Below, piece by piece: positions 35,447 through 44,826 of a stretch of 64,000 nt of DNA. This DNA is from Ruminococcaceae bacterium Marseille-P2935 (GTDB lineage: Bacteria > Bacillota > Clostridia > Oscillospirales > Ruminococcaceae). The position numbers were made by a program, and so were the translations under genes. The stretch covers positions 1,115,604-1,179,603 of the forward strand of contig LT629952.1 in assembly GCA_900104565.1 (NCBI GenBank), in the 5' to 3' direction. Position 1 is the stretch's first letter. Every line of letters starts with the position of its first letter. Below the pieces are notes generated by a model, which saw nothing but the letters and a program-made list of their open reading frames with translations, was not told the DNA's origin and did no database searches.

Positions 35447-37000
35447 TTATCTTCCAACTATATTGCCTAAAAAATTGGCCGGATTTACATACTGCCCGTT
35501 AATTAATATTTCAAAATGGCAGTGAGGGCCGGTAGAATTCCCGGTGCTGCCAACATAACCAATGATCTGCCCTTGGCTCACAAAATCCCCTACACTTACT
35601 ATATTAGAGCTGTTGTGGGCATATAAGGTACGCACCCCTCCGCCATGGTCAATGATAATATGGCGCCCATAACTATAGTTCCAGTAGTAAACCCCCACCA
35701 CTCGTCCGGCTGCTGCTGCACGTATGGGGGTACCATATGCCGCGGCAATATCCATGCCCGTATGCCCGGCATAGCCATATAATCCGGCGCTGATATAACC
35801 TCTGGATACCGGCCAAATAAAGGTTGGTGAAGAACTGTCCTGGTAAGACAGTGTTCCCACACCTACGCTGACGATTTGGTCTACCGGCGGAAACAGGAGG
35901 GTGGAGCCCACCGCTTTACGCTCAACCTCTATTCCGTTCACATAGGACACCTTATATTCCACCCGTTCGGCTCCGTTCTCACCCTGCCGAGATACTGCCC
36001 GGAACCCTTTCAGGTAATCTTCGTTTTCTATTTGACGAATGGTGTAAGGTATCTCTTCCACTCGTTTTATCGTTTTGGTTACCGCCACATCCAGCCTGGG
36101 CCGGGCAGAATGTTCCTGCGCTCCGGTAAAATCAACAGACAGGTAAAGCTGCTCATGTTTATCTTCACTCTCCCCTTCTCCGGCCACCATACCCTCCATT
36201 TGCTGTAAGGAAATAATACTGGAAGCCGGATATAAGCCCTGTTTTACCTTCACTTCGTTTGCAAAGGTCACTCGGGCATCCGGGTCTTCCAGGCGGTATG
36301 GCTCTAAAACGCCGTCCAGCAAATTCACCAAGCTTTCATCATCTGCAACAGCTCCCCAAAAAACTCCATCCACATATAACCCGCCAGCCGGTTCAATCTC
36401 CTGTGCCGAAGCCTGAATCAATGCATCACTGAGTTCATCAGATGTTGCCAGCTGGTCGTTTGAAACAGCAATTAGGGTAAATTGCGGAGTAAGGGAAAAG
36501 GCCTGCCGGTCCTCTCCTTCTACAAAACGTTCCTGCACGGTTTTTTCCGCTTCCCGGAACACCATCTCATCTTGAATGTACCCCAATTTTTGTCCATCAT
36601 ATTCTACTTGAAGGGCCATGGTGCGCCCGCCAAAATAGTTTATTGTCAAAAGCAGTACAAAACATGCTGCCAGCGGCATGAAGTAGTTCATCACCCTCAC
36701 CATAATGCCCCAAACCACCCGCTTGCCTTCCTGTACTGCCTGCTTCCGCTCCCCCTTCCGATAAAGCTTTTTTATCTGCCTTAGAGGAGAAAAAACCGTT
36801 TTTCTATGTTCTGCTAACCGCATACACTGCCCGTTCCGCTGGACGAAAAGCTCCGGGTGCTTTTCCTTGTAGCGGCACCACTGCCGGCGTATCAATCTTT
36901 TTAAATGTCCATATTTTCTCAACAGCATCATGCCGACTAAGTAGCACTCTTCGTACAGTTCGGAAGAGTGATGATTCTGTTCCCTCTTCCTTTTTTTCAT
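35447..37000 (-). CDS. M23 peptidase with G5 domain
   Basis: A 517-residue cell-wall hydrolase-like protein. A basic N-terminal cytosolic tail (about 100 residues) precedes one membrane helix (near residues 100-125). The outer part contains a G5 domain (about residues 300-390: KTIKRVEEIPYTIRQIE...YKVSYVNGIEVERK). The C-terminal lysostaphin-like M23 domain shows HTGMDIAA and HCHFEI as zinc ligands, with GRHIIIDHG. Such G5-M23 proteins trim peptidoglycan and are often sporulation- or division-linked. The start at 37000 is preferred because the ATG three codons earlier lies too close to its ribosome site. Confidence 0.9.
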   Translation of the reverse strand: MKKRKREQNHHSSELYEECYLVGMMLLRKYGHLKRLIRRQWCRYKEKHPELFVQRNGQCMRLAEHRKTVFSPLRQIKKLYRKGERKQAVQEGKRVVWGIMVRVMNYFMPLAACFVLLLTINYFGGRTMALQVEYDGQKLGYIQDEMVFREAEKTVQERFVEGEDRQAFSLTPQFTLIAVSNDQLATSDELSDALIQASAQEIEPAGGLYVDGVFWGAVADDESLVNLLDGVLEPYRLEDPDARVTFANEVKVKQGLYPASSIISLQQMEGMVAGEGESEDKHEQLYLSVDFTGAQEHSARPRLDVAVTKTIKRVEEIPYTIRQIENEDYLKGFRAVSRQGENGAERVEYKVSYVNGIEVERKAVGSTLLFPPVDQIVSVGVGTLSYQDSSSPTFIWPVSRGYISAGLYGYAGHTGMDIAAAYGTPIRAAAAGRVVGVYYWNYSYGRHIIIDHGGGVRTLYAHNSSNIVSVGDFVSQGQIIGYVGSTGNSTGPHCHFEILINGQYVNPANFLGNIVGR

Positions 37001-37446
37001 AGTCCTCATCCTTTCTTTCCAGCAGAAGCTGGCGAACTGAATAGGACTACAGTATAACGAAACGCTGTTTACACTGGTAATAAATCAAGGGGTGTTCACA
37101 AAAAATTTATATTTGTTCGTCAATTGGTCAAAAAGGCTTTCAAATCACTGCTTTCATTTGTTAAATATTTTTTTAAATATTCATTATTTCTCTCATTTTT
37201 CCACCCTTTCCAATTTCCTCCCAAGCTGCATAAATCTAGTTTGTATGCCAAAAAAAGCCGCTTTAAACGGCTTTTTGGGGGCATATATTAGAGGCAGCTA
37301 AAAAAACAATCTTCTCAATTTTTCTCCAGTCAGCAGCGTCCCTTAGCAAATCAAACTTTCAGCATATCCGGGGCACATGTTTTTCCTTGTGCTGTTTCCT
37401 GTTTGTCTAGTTCATGGGTTTCTTTCGGTTCCAACAAACCCTATGG
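37001..37446. other. intergenic region holding a terminator
   Basis: No gene. It contains the M23-gene promoter region (minus strand, near 37020-37130, not resolvable) and the AAAAAGCCG/CGGCTTTTT terminator at 37252-37276. Confidence 0.4.
37251..37276 (-). terminator. terminator, likely of the membrane metallophosphoesterase gene
   Basis: A 9-bp stem with T runs on both sides lies about 170 bases beyond the stop of the metallophosphoesterase gene. It could act in both directions. Confidence 0.6.
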
Positions 37447-38259
37447 TTATGGCTCCTCTTTGGGCAAAAGCTTGATCACCGCAACCTCCGGCTGATTGAA
37501 TAGACGAAGTGGAACAGGGTAATTTCCCAACCCGCTTGACACAAACAGGTGGCTTTCTCCTTGATTGTACAGGCCCTTTATGTATTCCCCAGACAGATCC
37601 GGAAACCAGGCGTCACCGGTATAAACAGCCCCGACAAACGGCAGCCTCACCTGCCCGCCATGGGTATCTCCACAAAGGGATAAATCCATACCTAAGTCGG
37701 AAAATTTTTTAAAATTTTGAATGTGTGCCAACAGGATATTAAAATGGTTTGGGTCCAGTTCAAAAGCGTTTGCCAGATCAAAATTATTCGTATAATAAAC
37801 GTTATTAATACCATAAATACATAGTTCTGTATCCCCAATCGCCACCGTTTCGCTCTGGTAGGCCATAACATGTACCCCGGCAGCTTCAAGCTGCTGCAGA
37901 TAACCGCTGTTGTTGTCATGTTCTCCATTGACAAAATAAACAGGGTAATTTTTTGCAAGCGTACCCAACAAATTGGTAGCTGTCTGCATTCCATCCGCAT
38001 CCCCATGAGTATACATATCCCCTGTTACAACTACCAGATCCGGATTAGCATTTTTAATCTTTGAGATCAGCCGGCTGTTTTCCTTCCCAAAGCTGGCGCC
38101 ATGCAGATCAGTGAGCTGGACAATTGTAATTTGATTGCTGATCTTGTCTGACCGGATCTCAACCGTGTTGACATCCAATAAACCAATTCCTCCATACCAC
38201 ACCAGCACCACTGCTGTCAGGGTGCAAATCCATAACCACTTTCTCTTGTGCTTTTTCAT
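37447..38259 (-). CDS. membrane-anchored metallophosphoesterase
   Basis: A 270-residue protein with an N-terminal membrane helix and an external calcineurin-like domain. Metal motifs are LTDLHGASFG, VVTGDMYTHG, NGEHD, LLAHIQNF and CGDTHGGQ, in that order. This resembles YkuE/YpbG-type phosphoesterases that act on phospholipids or envelope phosphates, often called UDP-2,3-diacylglucosamine pyrophosphatase-like. The ATG at 38259 has AAGAAGGTG upstream; the longer frame is not supported. It follows the AI-2E gene on the same strand but has a terminator between. Confidence 0.85.
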   Translation of the reverse strand: MKKHKRKWLWICTLTAVVLVWYGGIGLLDVNTVEIRSDKISNQITIVQLTDLHGASFGKENSRLISKIKNANPDLVVVTGDMYTHGDADGMQTATNLLGTLAKNYPVYFVNGEHDNNSGYLQQLEAAGVHVMAYQSETVAIGDTELCIYGINNVYYTNNFDLANAFELDPNHFNILLAHIQNFKKFSDLGMDLSLCGDTHGGQVRLPFVGAVYTGDAWFPDLSGEYIKGLYNQGESHLFVSSGLGNYPVPLRLFNQPEVAVIKLLPKEEP

Positions 38260-38280
38260 GTATAGCACCTTCTTTCCAGT

Positions 38281-38327
38281 TAAAAACAGACAGCCCGCCA
38301 GGTCTTTTGGCAAGACACAAACGGGCT
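38281..38327 (-). terminator. terminator of the AI-2E family gene
   Basis: A two-tier hairpin: outer AGCCCG/CGGGCT (38292-38297 and 38322-38327) and inner GTCTT/AAGAC. It is followed by a T-rich tail on the minus strand, 60 bases past the stop. Confidence 0.6.
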
Positions 38328-38386
38328 TGTGGCTTTCATGGTACCGCAAACAATACTTGCAAATATAACGTTAAATATTTAGCTGC

Positions 38387-39562
38387 TTAGCTTTTTGGTA
38401 CATAATCATTGGTTCTGGGAGACATCCCAATCTGTTTGAGGCGTTTTTCAATCAAGCGTTTGATTAATGTATACAGCACCGAAAAGACTGGGACACCAAT
38501 TACAATGCCCACAATACCAAATTGCCCGCCGCCTACAACAATTGCAAACAGCACCCAAAAACCCGAAAGCCCGGTGGACTCGCCTATAATTTTGGGTACC
38601 AGAATATTGCCGTCAACCTGCTGCAGAATAACAATAAACACTACAAAGATCAGCGCCTTGGTAAACCCATCGGACATTAATATAATAAAAGTACCGGGTA
38701 TTGCCCCAATAAAGGGCCCCACCATTGGTATGACATTGGTTACCATAACAATACAGGAGATTAGCAGCGCAAACGGCATTTTTAAAATTGTCAGCCCTAA
38801 AAAACACAGGCAGCCCACTACGGCAGCATCCATCAATTGGCCCGAAACATACCGGCTAAAGGTGCGGTTGCTCATAGACGCAATTTCTAAAGTAGATTCT
38901 ACAAAACGTTTTGGCAGCACTGCATACATCAACTTTTTTAACTGGGCAATAAATTTTTCTTTACCAGCCAAAAAATACAGCGAAATAAATAACCCAACGA
39001 TTACATTGAAAATTTGCGAAGTAAACTTCATTGAAAAATCCACAACATGTGGTACCGCCTGGGTAACCAGGGTGGTAACCTTGCTGATCAGTTCCTGGTA
39101 GGACATGACAAACTTTTCAAAAAATGTGGAATCTAGGTTAAACTTTGCCGCAATATCGTTTACCATATTGGTTAACGATTTGGCGTAGCCGGGCAGATTG
39201 TCCCGGAAGGTCATAATGCTTTCGCCCAGCTGCGGCACAAGGAACGAAATTAATGTGATAAGGATAGCAAAAGCCAGTATCAGTGTAATAATAATCGACA
39301 GCGCCCTGGCAAGCTTAGGCCTGGGCTTTTTTTTGAAAAGTTTTAGAAACACCTTTTTTTCAAAAAAATTCATGGGGGAACAAAGTAGATAGGCTATGAC
39401 AAAACCATAAACAAACGGCGTCAGTAAACCAAATACATGGTTAATACCGGCTTTAATTCCTGAAAGGTTTTGAAAAATAAAATAAATAATCAGGCCGCCA
39501 GTTACTACCGCAAGGTTAGAAAGTGTTTTTGTGGTTGTATTTTCGTCCCATTTAATTTTCAT
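38387..39562 (-). CDS. AI-2E family transporter
   Basis: A 391-residue integral membrane protein of the AI-2 exporter (TqsA/YdiK) superfamily. About eight helices are visible. They include the conserved central GLFISLYFLAGKE segment, the conserved KMPFALLISCIVMVTNVIPMVGPFIGAIPG pattern, and a C-terminal GVPVFSVLYTLIKRLIEKR. Members export small solutes and some are Na+/H+ antiporters or autoinducer exporters; the substrate cannot be told from sequence. The ATG at 39562 has GGAG upstream. Confidence 0.88.
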   Translation of the reverse strand: MKIKWDENTTTKTLSNLAVVTGGLIIYFIFQNLSGIKAGINHVFGLLTPFVYGFVIAYLLCSPMNFFEKKVFLKLFKKKPRPKLARALSIIITLILAFAILITLISFLVPQLGESIMTFRDNLPGYAKSLTNMVNDIAAKFNLDSTFFEKFVMSYQELISKVTTLVTQAVPHVVDFSMKFTSQIFNVIVGLFISLYFLAGKEKFIAQLKKLMYAVLPKRFVESTLEIASMSNRTFSRYVSGQLMDAAVVGCLCFLGLTILKMPFALLISCIVMVTNVIPMVGPFIGAIPGTFIILMSDGFTKALIFVVFIVILQQVDGNILVPKIIGESTGLSGFWVLFAIVVGGGQFGIVGIVIGVPVFSVLYTLIKRLIEKRLKQIGMSPRTNDYVPKS

Positions 39563-40104
39563 GCATGGCTCCATTCTGCCGCTGTGTACCGGCACAAATC
39601 TTTTATCCTCAGTCACCCTTACCACACAGAAAGAGCAGTGGCAAAAGCGTATTGAAACATTCCTTCAACGTGTAAGCAATACTGCTGGCTATTCGCAAAA
39701 ACATGATAAATTGGTGTATTACTCTTTCCCTGCCAATTGTGTTAGCCTCATTGTAGCAGATTGCCTGACCCACCGCAATGCTCCTTTTCTGACCGATATG
39801 CTTCAAAAAGTAATATTGCGTATCTTGGTAAGGCACTGCCAAAAAGCGCGTGTGTATTCTGGTTCATGGCCTCATTCGCCTTTTCCCAGGTTGATTTCAG
39901 CCCCCTAATACCGAAAAATTCGATTTTTGAGGCCTGGTCAGCCAATCACTTATCAGGTAATAAATGGAAAGCCCCTATTCTTATTACCCTAAAGTTCTGA
40001 ACCGGAAGCTTCCTTTATAGGCAGGGCATTTCAGCTAAAAATGCAGCGCCGCTAAAATGGCAATCGTACCCATATTCCTCCGGGCAGTAGGCATGTTATT
40101 CCCC
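39563..40104. other. intergenic region without recognised gene
   Basis: Open frames on both strands lack ribosome sites and protein-like patterns. No clear terminator for the patatin gene is visible. Confidence 0.35.
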
Positions 40105-41388
40105 TCACATAGATAAAATCCCCGAAAGCAAAAGATAGCCTGCCGCCAAAAATTCATCTGTCATCAGGGCAGCTAAGGGCGATAAATTCACTCTGCTTTG
40201 CTTGGTGATCACATCCGAAAAAACTTTGGCCAAATATAAGGTTCGAACCTTTTTATCTAACAGCGATAAGCTTTCACGCAGTGCCTCCAGGCCGCCGGCT
40301 TTTTCATCAAATAAGCCGGCTGGCAGGGTAAGCTCGTCTATTTTTTGGTGCAGGTTGCGGTTGAATATTTCTACGGTATATATTTTATCAAAATCTACCG
40401 AGAAAATTTCCCCGGCCAGCTCCGCCCCGGCCACGGATGGGTTTTCCACGCTAAACGGTCCTTTACTGCCTATCTTCATCACCTTACCTACCAAAGAATC
40501 CGCCAGCTTATCCCCGTTTTTCAATCCCAGCATCTCCAACAAAAAGGGGTAATTTTCATAATACTCCGCCATAATTTTACCTGTACCCACTGCAAAAGTA
40601 TAAGCAAAACCTTCAAAAATACCAAACGCCCGCATGGTATCCAAATAGCCCATACGTATGTTACGTTTGGCCTGGCTGCCGTCAAACAGCAAAATAGAGC
40701 CCAGATCCCAGTAGCACTTAATATGCTTGACGTATTTTGCCTGCTTTAAATTCAAAACTCCCCGCAAATTGTTGCCAATTGCCTCTAGGTCAACGGCTAT
40801 AATATTGTCAGCACCCTTTTTTAGTGCCATTTCCACCGGCATGTTGTCATAATAACCGCCGTCAACATATTTGACGCCGTCAATTTCCTGGGCCCGTACC
40901 GCCGGATAAATTGCCGAACTGGCCAGCAGAAAATCTATCAGTTCTCCTTTTGGAATGTCCTCTCTCCACAGCTGGCACGGCTTACCCGTCCCCATTTCCA
41001 CCGTTACCAGCCCAAACTCGGCAGGGGCGCGGCGCACCATACCTTCGTCTATATACTGTTCTAAAATGGAGCGAAGCGGAGTGTTGTCTACTCCGCCCTG
41101 ACGAACAAACTCTCCAAAAAACTTTTTTAGTGCACCCAAAATCCGCTGCTTTTTCGGCAGTTTATTGTCAATCTGCACATCAAAGACCATCGAAGTCTCT
41201 AATGTACTCCAAAGGCTCAGGGCATGGTCAAAGTCATTTTGCACAATCATAGCCGCATTCAGGGCACCCACCGAAGTCCCGGTTATCATATCAGGGTGAA
41301 TATCCATCTCACGCAGTGCCTGCCAAACTCCTATTTGGTAGGAACCTCTGGAGCCTCCTCCTGCCAAAACCAAGGCTGTTTTCCCCAT
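40105..41388 (-). CDS. patatin-like phospholipase
   Basis: A 427-residue serine acylhydrolase. The N-terminal patatin domain shows the oxyanion-hole GGGSRG, the nucleophile elbow GTSVG (Ser near residue 40), and the catalytic Asp in VDGGYYDN near residue 175, the Ser-Asp dyad of the family. No signal peptide or membrane helix is seen. The C-terminal half (about 200-427) is unassigned. AAAGGAGG precedes the ATG. It appears monocistronic. Lipid deacylation or membrane turnover is the likely role. Confidence 0.88.
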   Translation of the reverse strand: MGKTALVLAGGGSRGSYQIGVWQALREMDIHPDMITGTSVGALNAAMIVQNDFDHALSLWSTLETSMVFDVQIDNKLPKKQRILGALKKFFGEFVRQGGVDNTPLRSILEQYIDEGMVRRAPAEFGLVTVEMGTGKPCQLWREDIPKGELIDFLLASSAIYPAVRAQEIDGVKYVDGGYYDNMPVEMALKKGADNIIAVDLEAIGNNLRGVLNLKQAKYVKHIKCYWDLGSILLFDGSQAKRNIRMGYLDTMRAFGIFEGFAYTFAVGTGKIMAEYYENYPFLLEMLGLKNGDKLADSLVGKVMKIGSKGPFSVENPSVAGAELAGEIFSVDFDKIYTVEIFNRNLHQKIDELTLPAGLFDEKAGGLEALRESLSLLDKKVRTLYLAKVFSDVITKQSRVNLSPLAALMTDEFLAAGYLLLSGILSM

Positions 41389-42078
41389 GGTATTCCCTCC
41401 TTTAAGCCTTTATTTCAAACATATATTTCATAAAAACCGCGGTATTTTTCAGCAAAGATAAATTTGATTCAGCGTCCACGTTTAATGGGCATACGAAGGA
41501 TGAAATCGGTCAATTGTTCCCCCTTTCGGGGAACAATGCTGACTGTGCCGTTCATGGCTCCACCCTGTTTGTAAAATAGGCGGTTAATCTATTTACAGCC
41601 CTGCACAGCAAGAGAGGACAATCTTTTGGCATACTGGTTATTTTAACCTGTGGTATAAAACACAATATATCAAAAGCAATCGCAAACCTGCACCTTTCAA
41701 AAAGACAGTTTTTCTATTGATAGTTTTTGGTTCCATTTTATACAGGTAATCATCTTCTGCAAACCAAACTTTTATTATTGTTATGCTATACCTCTTATTT
41801 TATCGATAATCGATTGGAAATCAATTACATTTCTATTAATTTATGCTTTTTCCCCAATCTTACCTTTTGGTTAGCTGCGTAAACTTGGGTTTTGCATAGG
41901 CATAGTATACTCTCCGGCAAGCAACAAAATTTAAGTGTTTGTTACGAGATGAAATAAGATGTGGCATTTTCGTCTAAACCGGGGCGCTGTGAAAAAATTT
42001 TATTGCCTCCACCTGCATAGCGTGGGCGTGGTTCATTTTTTCATCCAGGTAAGGCGGCCTAAACTATATAACAGCATA
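41389..42078. other. intergenic region with a possible gene remnant
   Basis: No intact gene. The only protein-like sequence is a short broken minus-strand fragment at about 41470-41588. A perfect 10-bp inverted repeat at 41514-41537 falls within it and has no T run. Confidence 0.4.
41470..41588 (-). pseudogene. possible remnant of a sensor-kinase C-terminus
   Basis: On the minus strand, a stretch reading NRLFYKQGGAMNGTVSIVPRKG is followed, after a one-base frame change in a G run, by EQLTDFILRMPIKRGR and a stop. The pattern of a Gly-Ala-Met-Asn-Gly turn followed by a short strand and a final LRMP strand resembles the end of histidine-kinase ATPase domains. It is short and no upstream remainder is convincing. 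Confidence 0.25.
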
Positions 42079-42108
42079 CAAAAAACTGGCAGCCACAATG
42101 GCTGCCAG
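42079..42108 (-). terminator. terminator of the 5-FTHF ligase-like gene
   Basis: A perfect 10-bp stem CTGGCAGCCA/TGGCTGCCAG with a six-T tail on the minus strand, 14 bases past the stop. Confidence 0.9.
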
Positions 42109-42121
42109 CGAAAATATAAGC

Positions 42122-42862
42122 TTATCTGCAGGCGATTTTATCCCAAAGCTCGTGTACCGGCGGAATTTCACGCATCATGCTTTCTGCCAGCATACTCCAG
42201 ATAACACCATGGGTCGGCTTTGGATATTCCCCCCTGGTTTTAATGATCTGAGTCGGGGTAACAATGTAGTCAATAGCAGTATCGTGAGGTGCAACCTCCA
42301 GCTCAATATCGACTACCTGGCAGTCATGCCCTGCACCAAATACCGGGGTGTCCTGATCCACAACGCCAATCTCCCAGAACATGGCCCACTCCAAATCAAA
42401 ATAGCCATGGCCCTTGCCAAAACGAATACCGCTATAGGTAATGGCGGAAGCACCGGTGATCAGCATATCAATATGGCCAATCTGCTCTTTAATCTGGGCC
42501 AGGGTAATGGGGTGCCAATAACGATGAGCCCCGTCTAAAACCGAAGCCAAATCTTCTTTGCCCTCAGGCACGTCGCCGGGGCGGATGACGAAGATACCAC
42601 GGCGAATACCATGGGAAGTCATCAGAAGGGTCTTTTTATCGCGAATAATATACTCACGAAAACGCTCCAGGTTTGCGTCTGGTGTAACAAAGATAACCTC
42701 GCTGTTTTTATAAATGTCTGTTTCAATCAACAAATCAGCGCCAGCTTCGCTGCCGATATAATCTGGAATAAACTCGTTAAAATCCCAGCCATAGCGTGAA
42801 TCAGCGCGGGCCACTTTGCGAAGGTTTTCCCATACCATAATGCGGGCAGTTTTTGCGTCCAT
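42122..42862 (-). CDS. 5-formyltetrahydrofolate cyclo-ligase-like protein
   Basis: A 246-residue protein of the 5-FTHF cyclo-ligase superfamily (ATP-dependent 5,10-methenyl-THF formation). The signature RFGKGHGYFDLEWAM (near residue 150) and ...AIDYIVTPTQII near the end match the family. The N-terminal part lacks the usual lysine-rich ATP-loop, and it is longer than MTHFS proper (about 180-200), so it may be the MTHFS-domain-like clade with an unknown reaction. AGGAGGT precedes the ATG; a terminator follows, so it is monocistronic. Confidence 0.7.
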   Translation of the reverse strand: MDAKTARIMVWENLRKVARADSRYGWDFNEFIPDYIGSEAGADLLIETDIYKNSEVIFVTPDANLERFREYIIRDKKTLLMTSHGIRRGIFVIRPGDVPEGKEDLASVLDGAHRYWHPITLAQIKEQIGHIDMLITGASAITYSGIRFGKGHGYFDLEWAMFWEIGVVDQDTPVFGAGHDCQVVDIELEVAPHDTAIDYIVTPTQIIKTRGEYPKPTHGVIWSMLAESMMREIPPVHELWDKIACR

Positions 42863-43024
42863 AATAGACCTCCTAATACATCATATCCTTCTCATCCTCT
42901 GACCGTATCATTTTACCAAAGATGTATCATTCCGTCTATGCATTTTCACATATTTTTCTCCCATTTCGACATTTTTTTTGCTTCTGCCCATAATCAGATG
43001 GTACTATGCCGCTTCCTTTGTGGA

Positions 43025-44272
43025 TTATTTCCTGCCCTTCTCCACATCGGGTACGAAACAGAAAGTTACAAAACCCGCAACAAACAGTACCGCAATACTT
43101 AATACACCGTAACGCGAATTCCCGGTCAGGGTGGTAAACAGCGCCATCAGCAGCGGGCCCAAAATGGTAGCGTATTTTCCCAGAATGTTATAAAACCCAA
43201 AATATTCGTTGTTGGCCTCTTTAGGAATCAGTTTGCCAAAATAGGAACGGGACAAAGCCTGAATGGTCCCCTGCACAACTGCTACCGCAATGGCCAGCAC
43301 CCAAAATTGCCATGCAGTGGAAAGGAAGAACCCAAAAACACAAATGCCCACATAAACTGCTATGGAAAACAAAATAATATTTCGGGACGAAAAGCGGTTT
43401 ACCAGTTTTGCACAGACCAGCACTGCCGGGAACGCAACAATCTGGGTCACCAAAAGCGCCAGCACCAGCTGGCTTTCGGCAATGCCTACATCCGCCCCAA
43501 AGGAGGTTGACATTCGAATAATTGTGTCCACGCCGTCAATATAGAAAAAATAAGCCAGTAAAAACAGCCCTATTTTTTTATCTTTTAAAATTTTCCGAAA
43601 GGTCTTCCACACACTGCATATTGAACTGCGTACCAGCTTTTTCGGGGGATCGGTAAGACCGTATTTCTGTTTAACCACCCGCAACATGGGGATGGTGAAC
43701 ACCAGCCACCAAACAGCCGTAATGCCAAGGGAAATTTTTACCGGCATGGTGCCGCTCAAACCAAATGGCTGCAGCAAAATGAGTAAAATACACACAATAA
43801 ACGGAATACAGCTGCCTATATAGCCAACCGCATAACCAAAAGAGGAAACATAATCCATGCGGTCGTCGGTGGTTACATCCACCAAAAACGCATCGTAAAA
43901 ATTATTGGCGCCCGCATACCCCAAAGAGGTAATCAAGTTTATTACTAAAAGGACAAAATAGTTGTCCACAAAAATCATGGCAAACATGGACACAATGCTT
44001 AACCCAAAGAAAAAAGCAAAAAACCGCTTTTTTCTGCCCTGATAATCGGCCATTGCACCCAGTACCGGCGCCAGCAGTGCCACCACAAAAGTACCCGCCG
44101 CCTGAATAACCCCCCAATGAGAAGTTGTCTCGCTATTGGAATAGCCCGCTGCAGCGCCTACGCTTTTCATATAAATGGGTATGACCGCTGTCAGCAGTAA
44201 AATGTAGGCAGAGTTTGCCACATCATACAGCGACCAGCAGATTTCCTGTTTTGTCAGCCTCTGCTTGTTCAT
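43025..44272 (-). CDS. UMF1/Atg22-type MFS transporter
   Basis: A 415-residue major-facilitator protein with 12 predicted helices and the UMF1 start pattern EICWSLYDVANSAY. The central loop NNFYDAFLVDVTTDDRMDYVSSFGYAVGYIGS and late SRSYFGKLIPKEANNEYFGFYNILGKYATILGP match the Atg22-like permease clade, several of which export amino acids or nucleosides. The substrate is unknown. The ATG at 44272 is preferred because GGAGG is well spaced for it but too near the ATG three codons earlier. Confidence 0.88.
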   Translation of the reverse strand: MNKQRLTKQEICWSLYDVANSAYILLLTAVIPIYMKSVGAAAGYSNSETTSHWGVIQAAGTFVVALLAPVLGAMADYQGRKKRFFAFFFGLSIVSMFAMIFVDNYFVLLVINLITSLGYAGANNFYDAFLVDVTTDDRMDYVSSFGYAVGYIGSCIPFIVCILLILLQPFGLSGTMPVKISLGITAVWWLVFTIPMLRVVKQKYGLTDPPKKLVRSSICSVWKTFRKILKDKKIGLFLLAYFFYIDGVDTIIRMSTSFGADVGIAESQLVLALLVTQIVAFPAVLVCAKLVNRFSSRNIILFSIAVYVGICVFGFFLSTAWQFWVLAIAVAVVQGTIQALSRSYFGKLIPKEANNEYFGFYNILGKYATILGPLLMALFTTLTGNSRYGVLSIAVLFVAGFVTFCFVPDVEKGRK

Positions 44273-44826
44273 TTTTTCCATCCTCCACAACACAATTCAC
44301 CAGGGTATTTTAAAAGCCCTGCCATGCGTTTTTCTCTCAAATAACGGCTGCCCTACAACTCCCCTCTATTCCATATGTGAGTTACGTTCCAACAGGCAGG
44401 TAAACAGAACGGACGCTGTGGCATTTGCTGAATATAAAAGTATGCAGCAAAACGGTATTCGCACCCGGCGTTGCCGCACCGCTGATGACCCTTCTGTTAA
44501 ACGAGTTGTTATTTGACGGTTTTAAAGCACCCTTCAAAACCTTACCATGTTCTTTCTGTAAAAACAATATAATCTGCGTAATATCTCTATTTCCGGGCAA
44601 AGGTTCATCAAAATTTTGTGAATCATTCACTTCTTTTGCTACTTCTTTCGAAAATTTCGTGATACAATAGGAATACTTTCCATTACCGGAACTAGGGTTC
44701 TACTATTTTGTATAGCAAAACAATGCGTAAAAACTTTATGTTGTCCTCTGTGCGCTGGAGTATAAAATTTTTACTGAAGTTGAGCATCCGCATCAGGCGG
44801 AATCATTCATGAAAGGAGATTTTTAA
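44273..44826. other. intergenic region, one doubtful small open frame
   Basis: The minus-strand frame at 44382-44630 begins with a rather protein-like segment (NDSQNFDEPLPGNRD) and has a weak purine-rich site upstream, but the C-terminal half looks random. I could not support it as a gene. Confidence 0.3.

Noticed and set aside
41514-41537. Perfect 10-bp palindrome
   Set aside because: Not proposed as RNA or operator because it falls in the broken kinase-like fragment and may simply be its code for Val-Pro-Arg-Lys-Gly.
42098-42538. Plus-strand frame over the 5-FTHF ligase-like gene
   Set aside because: It is the antisense shadow of a well-supported gene.
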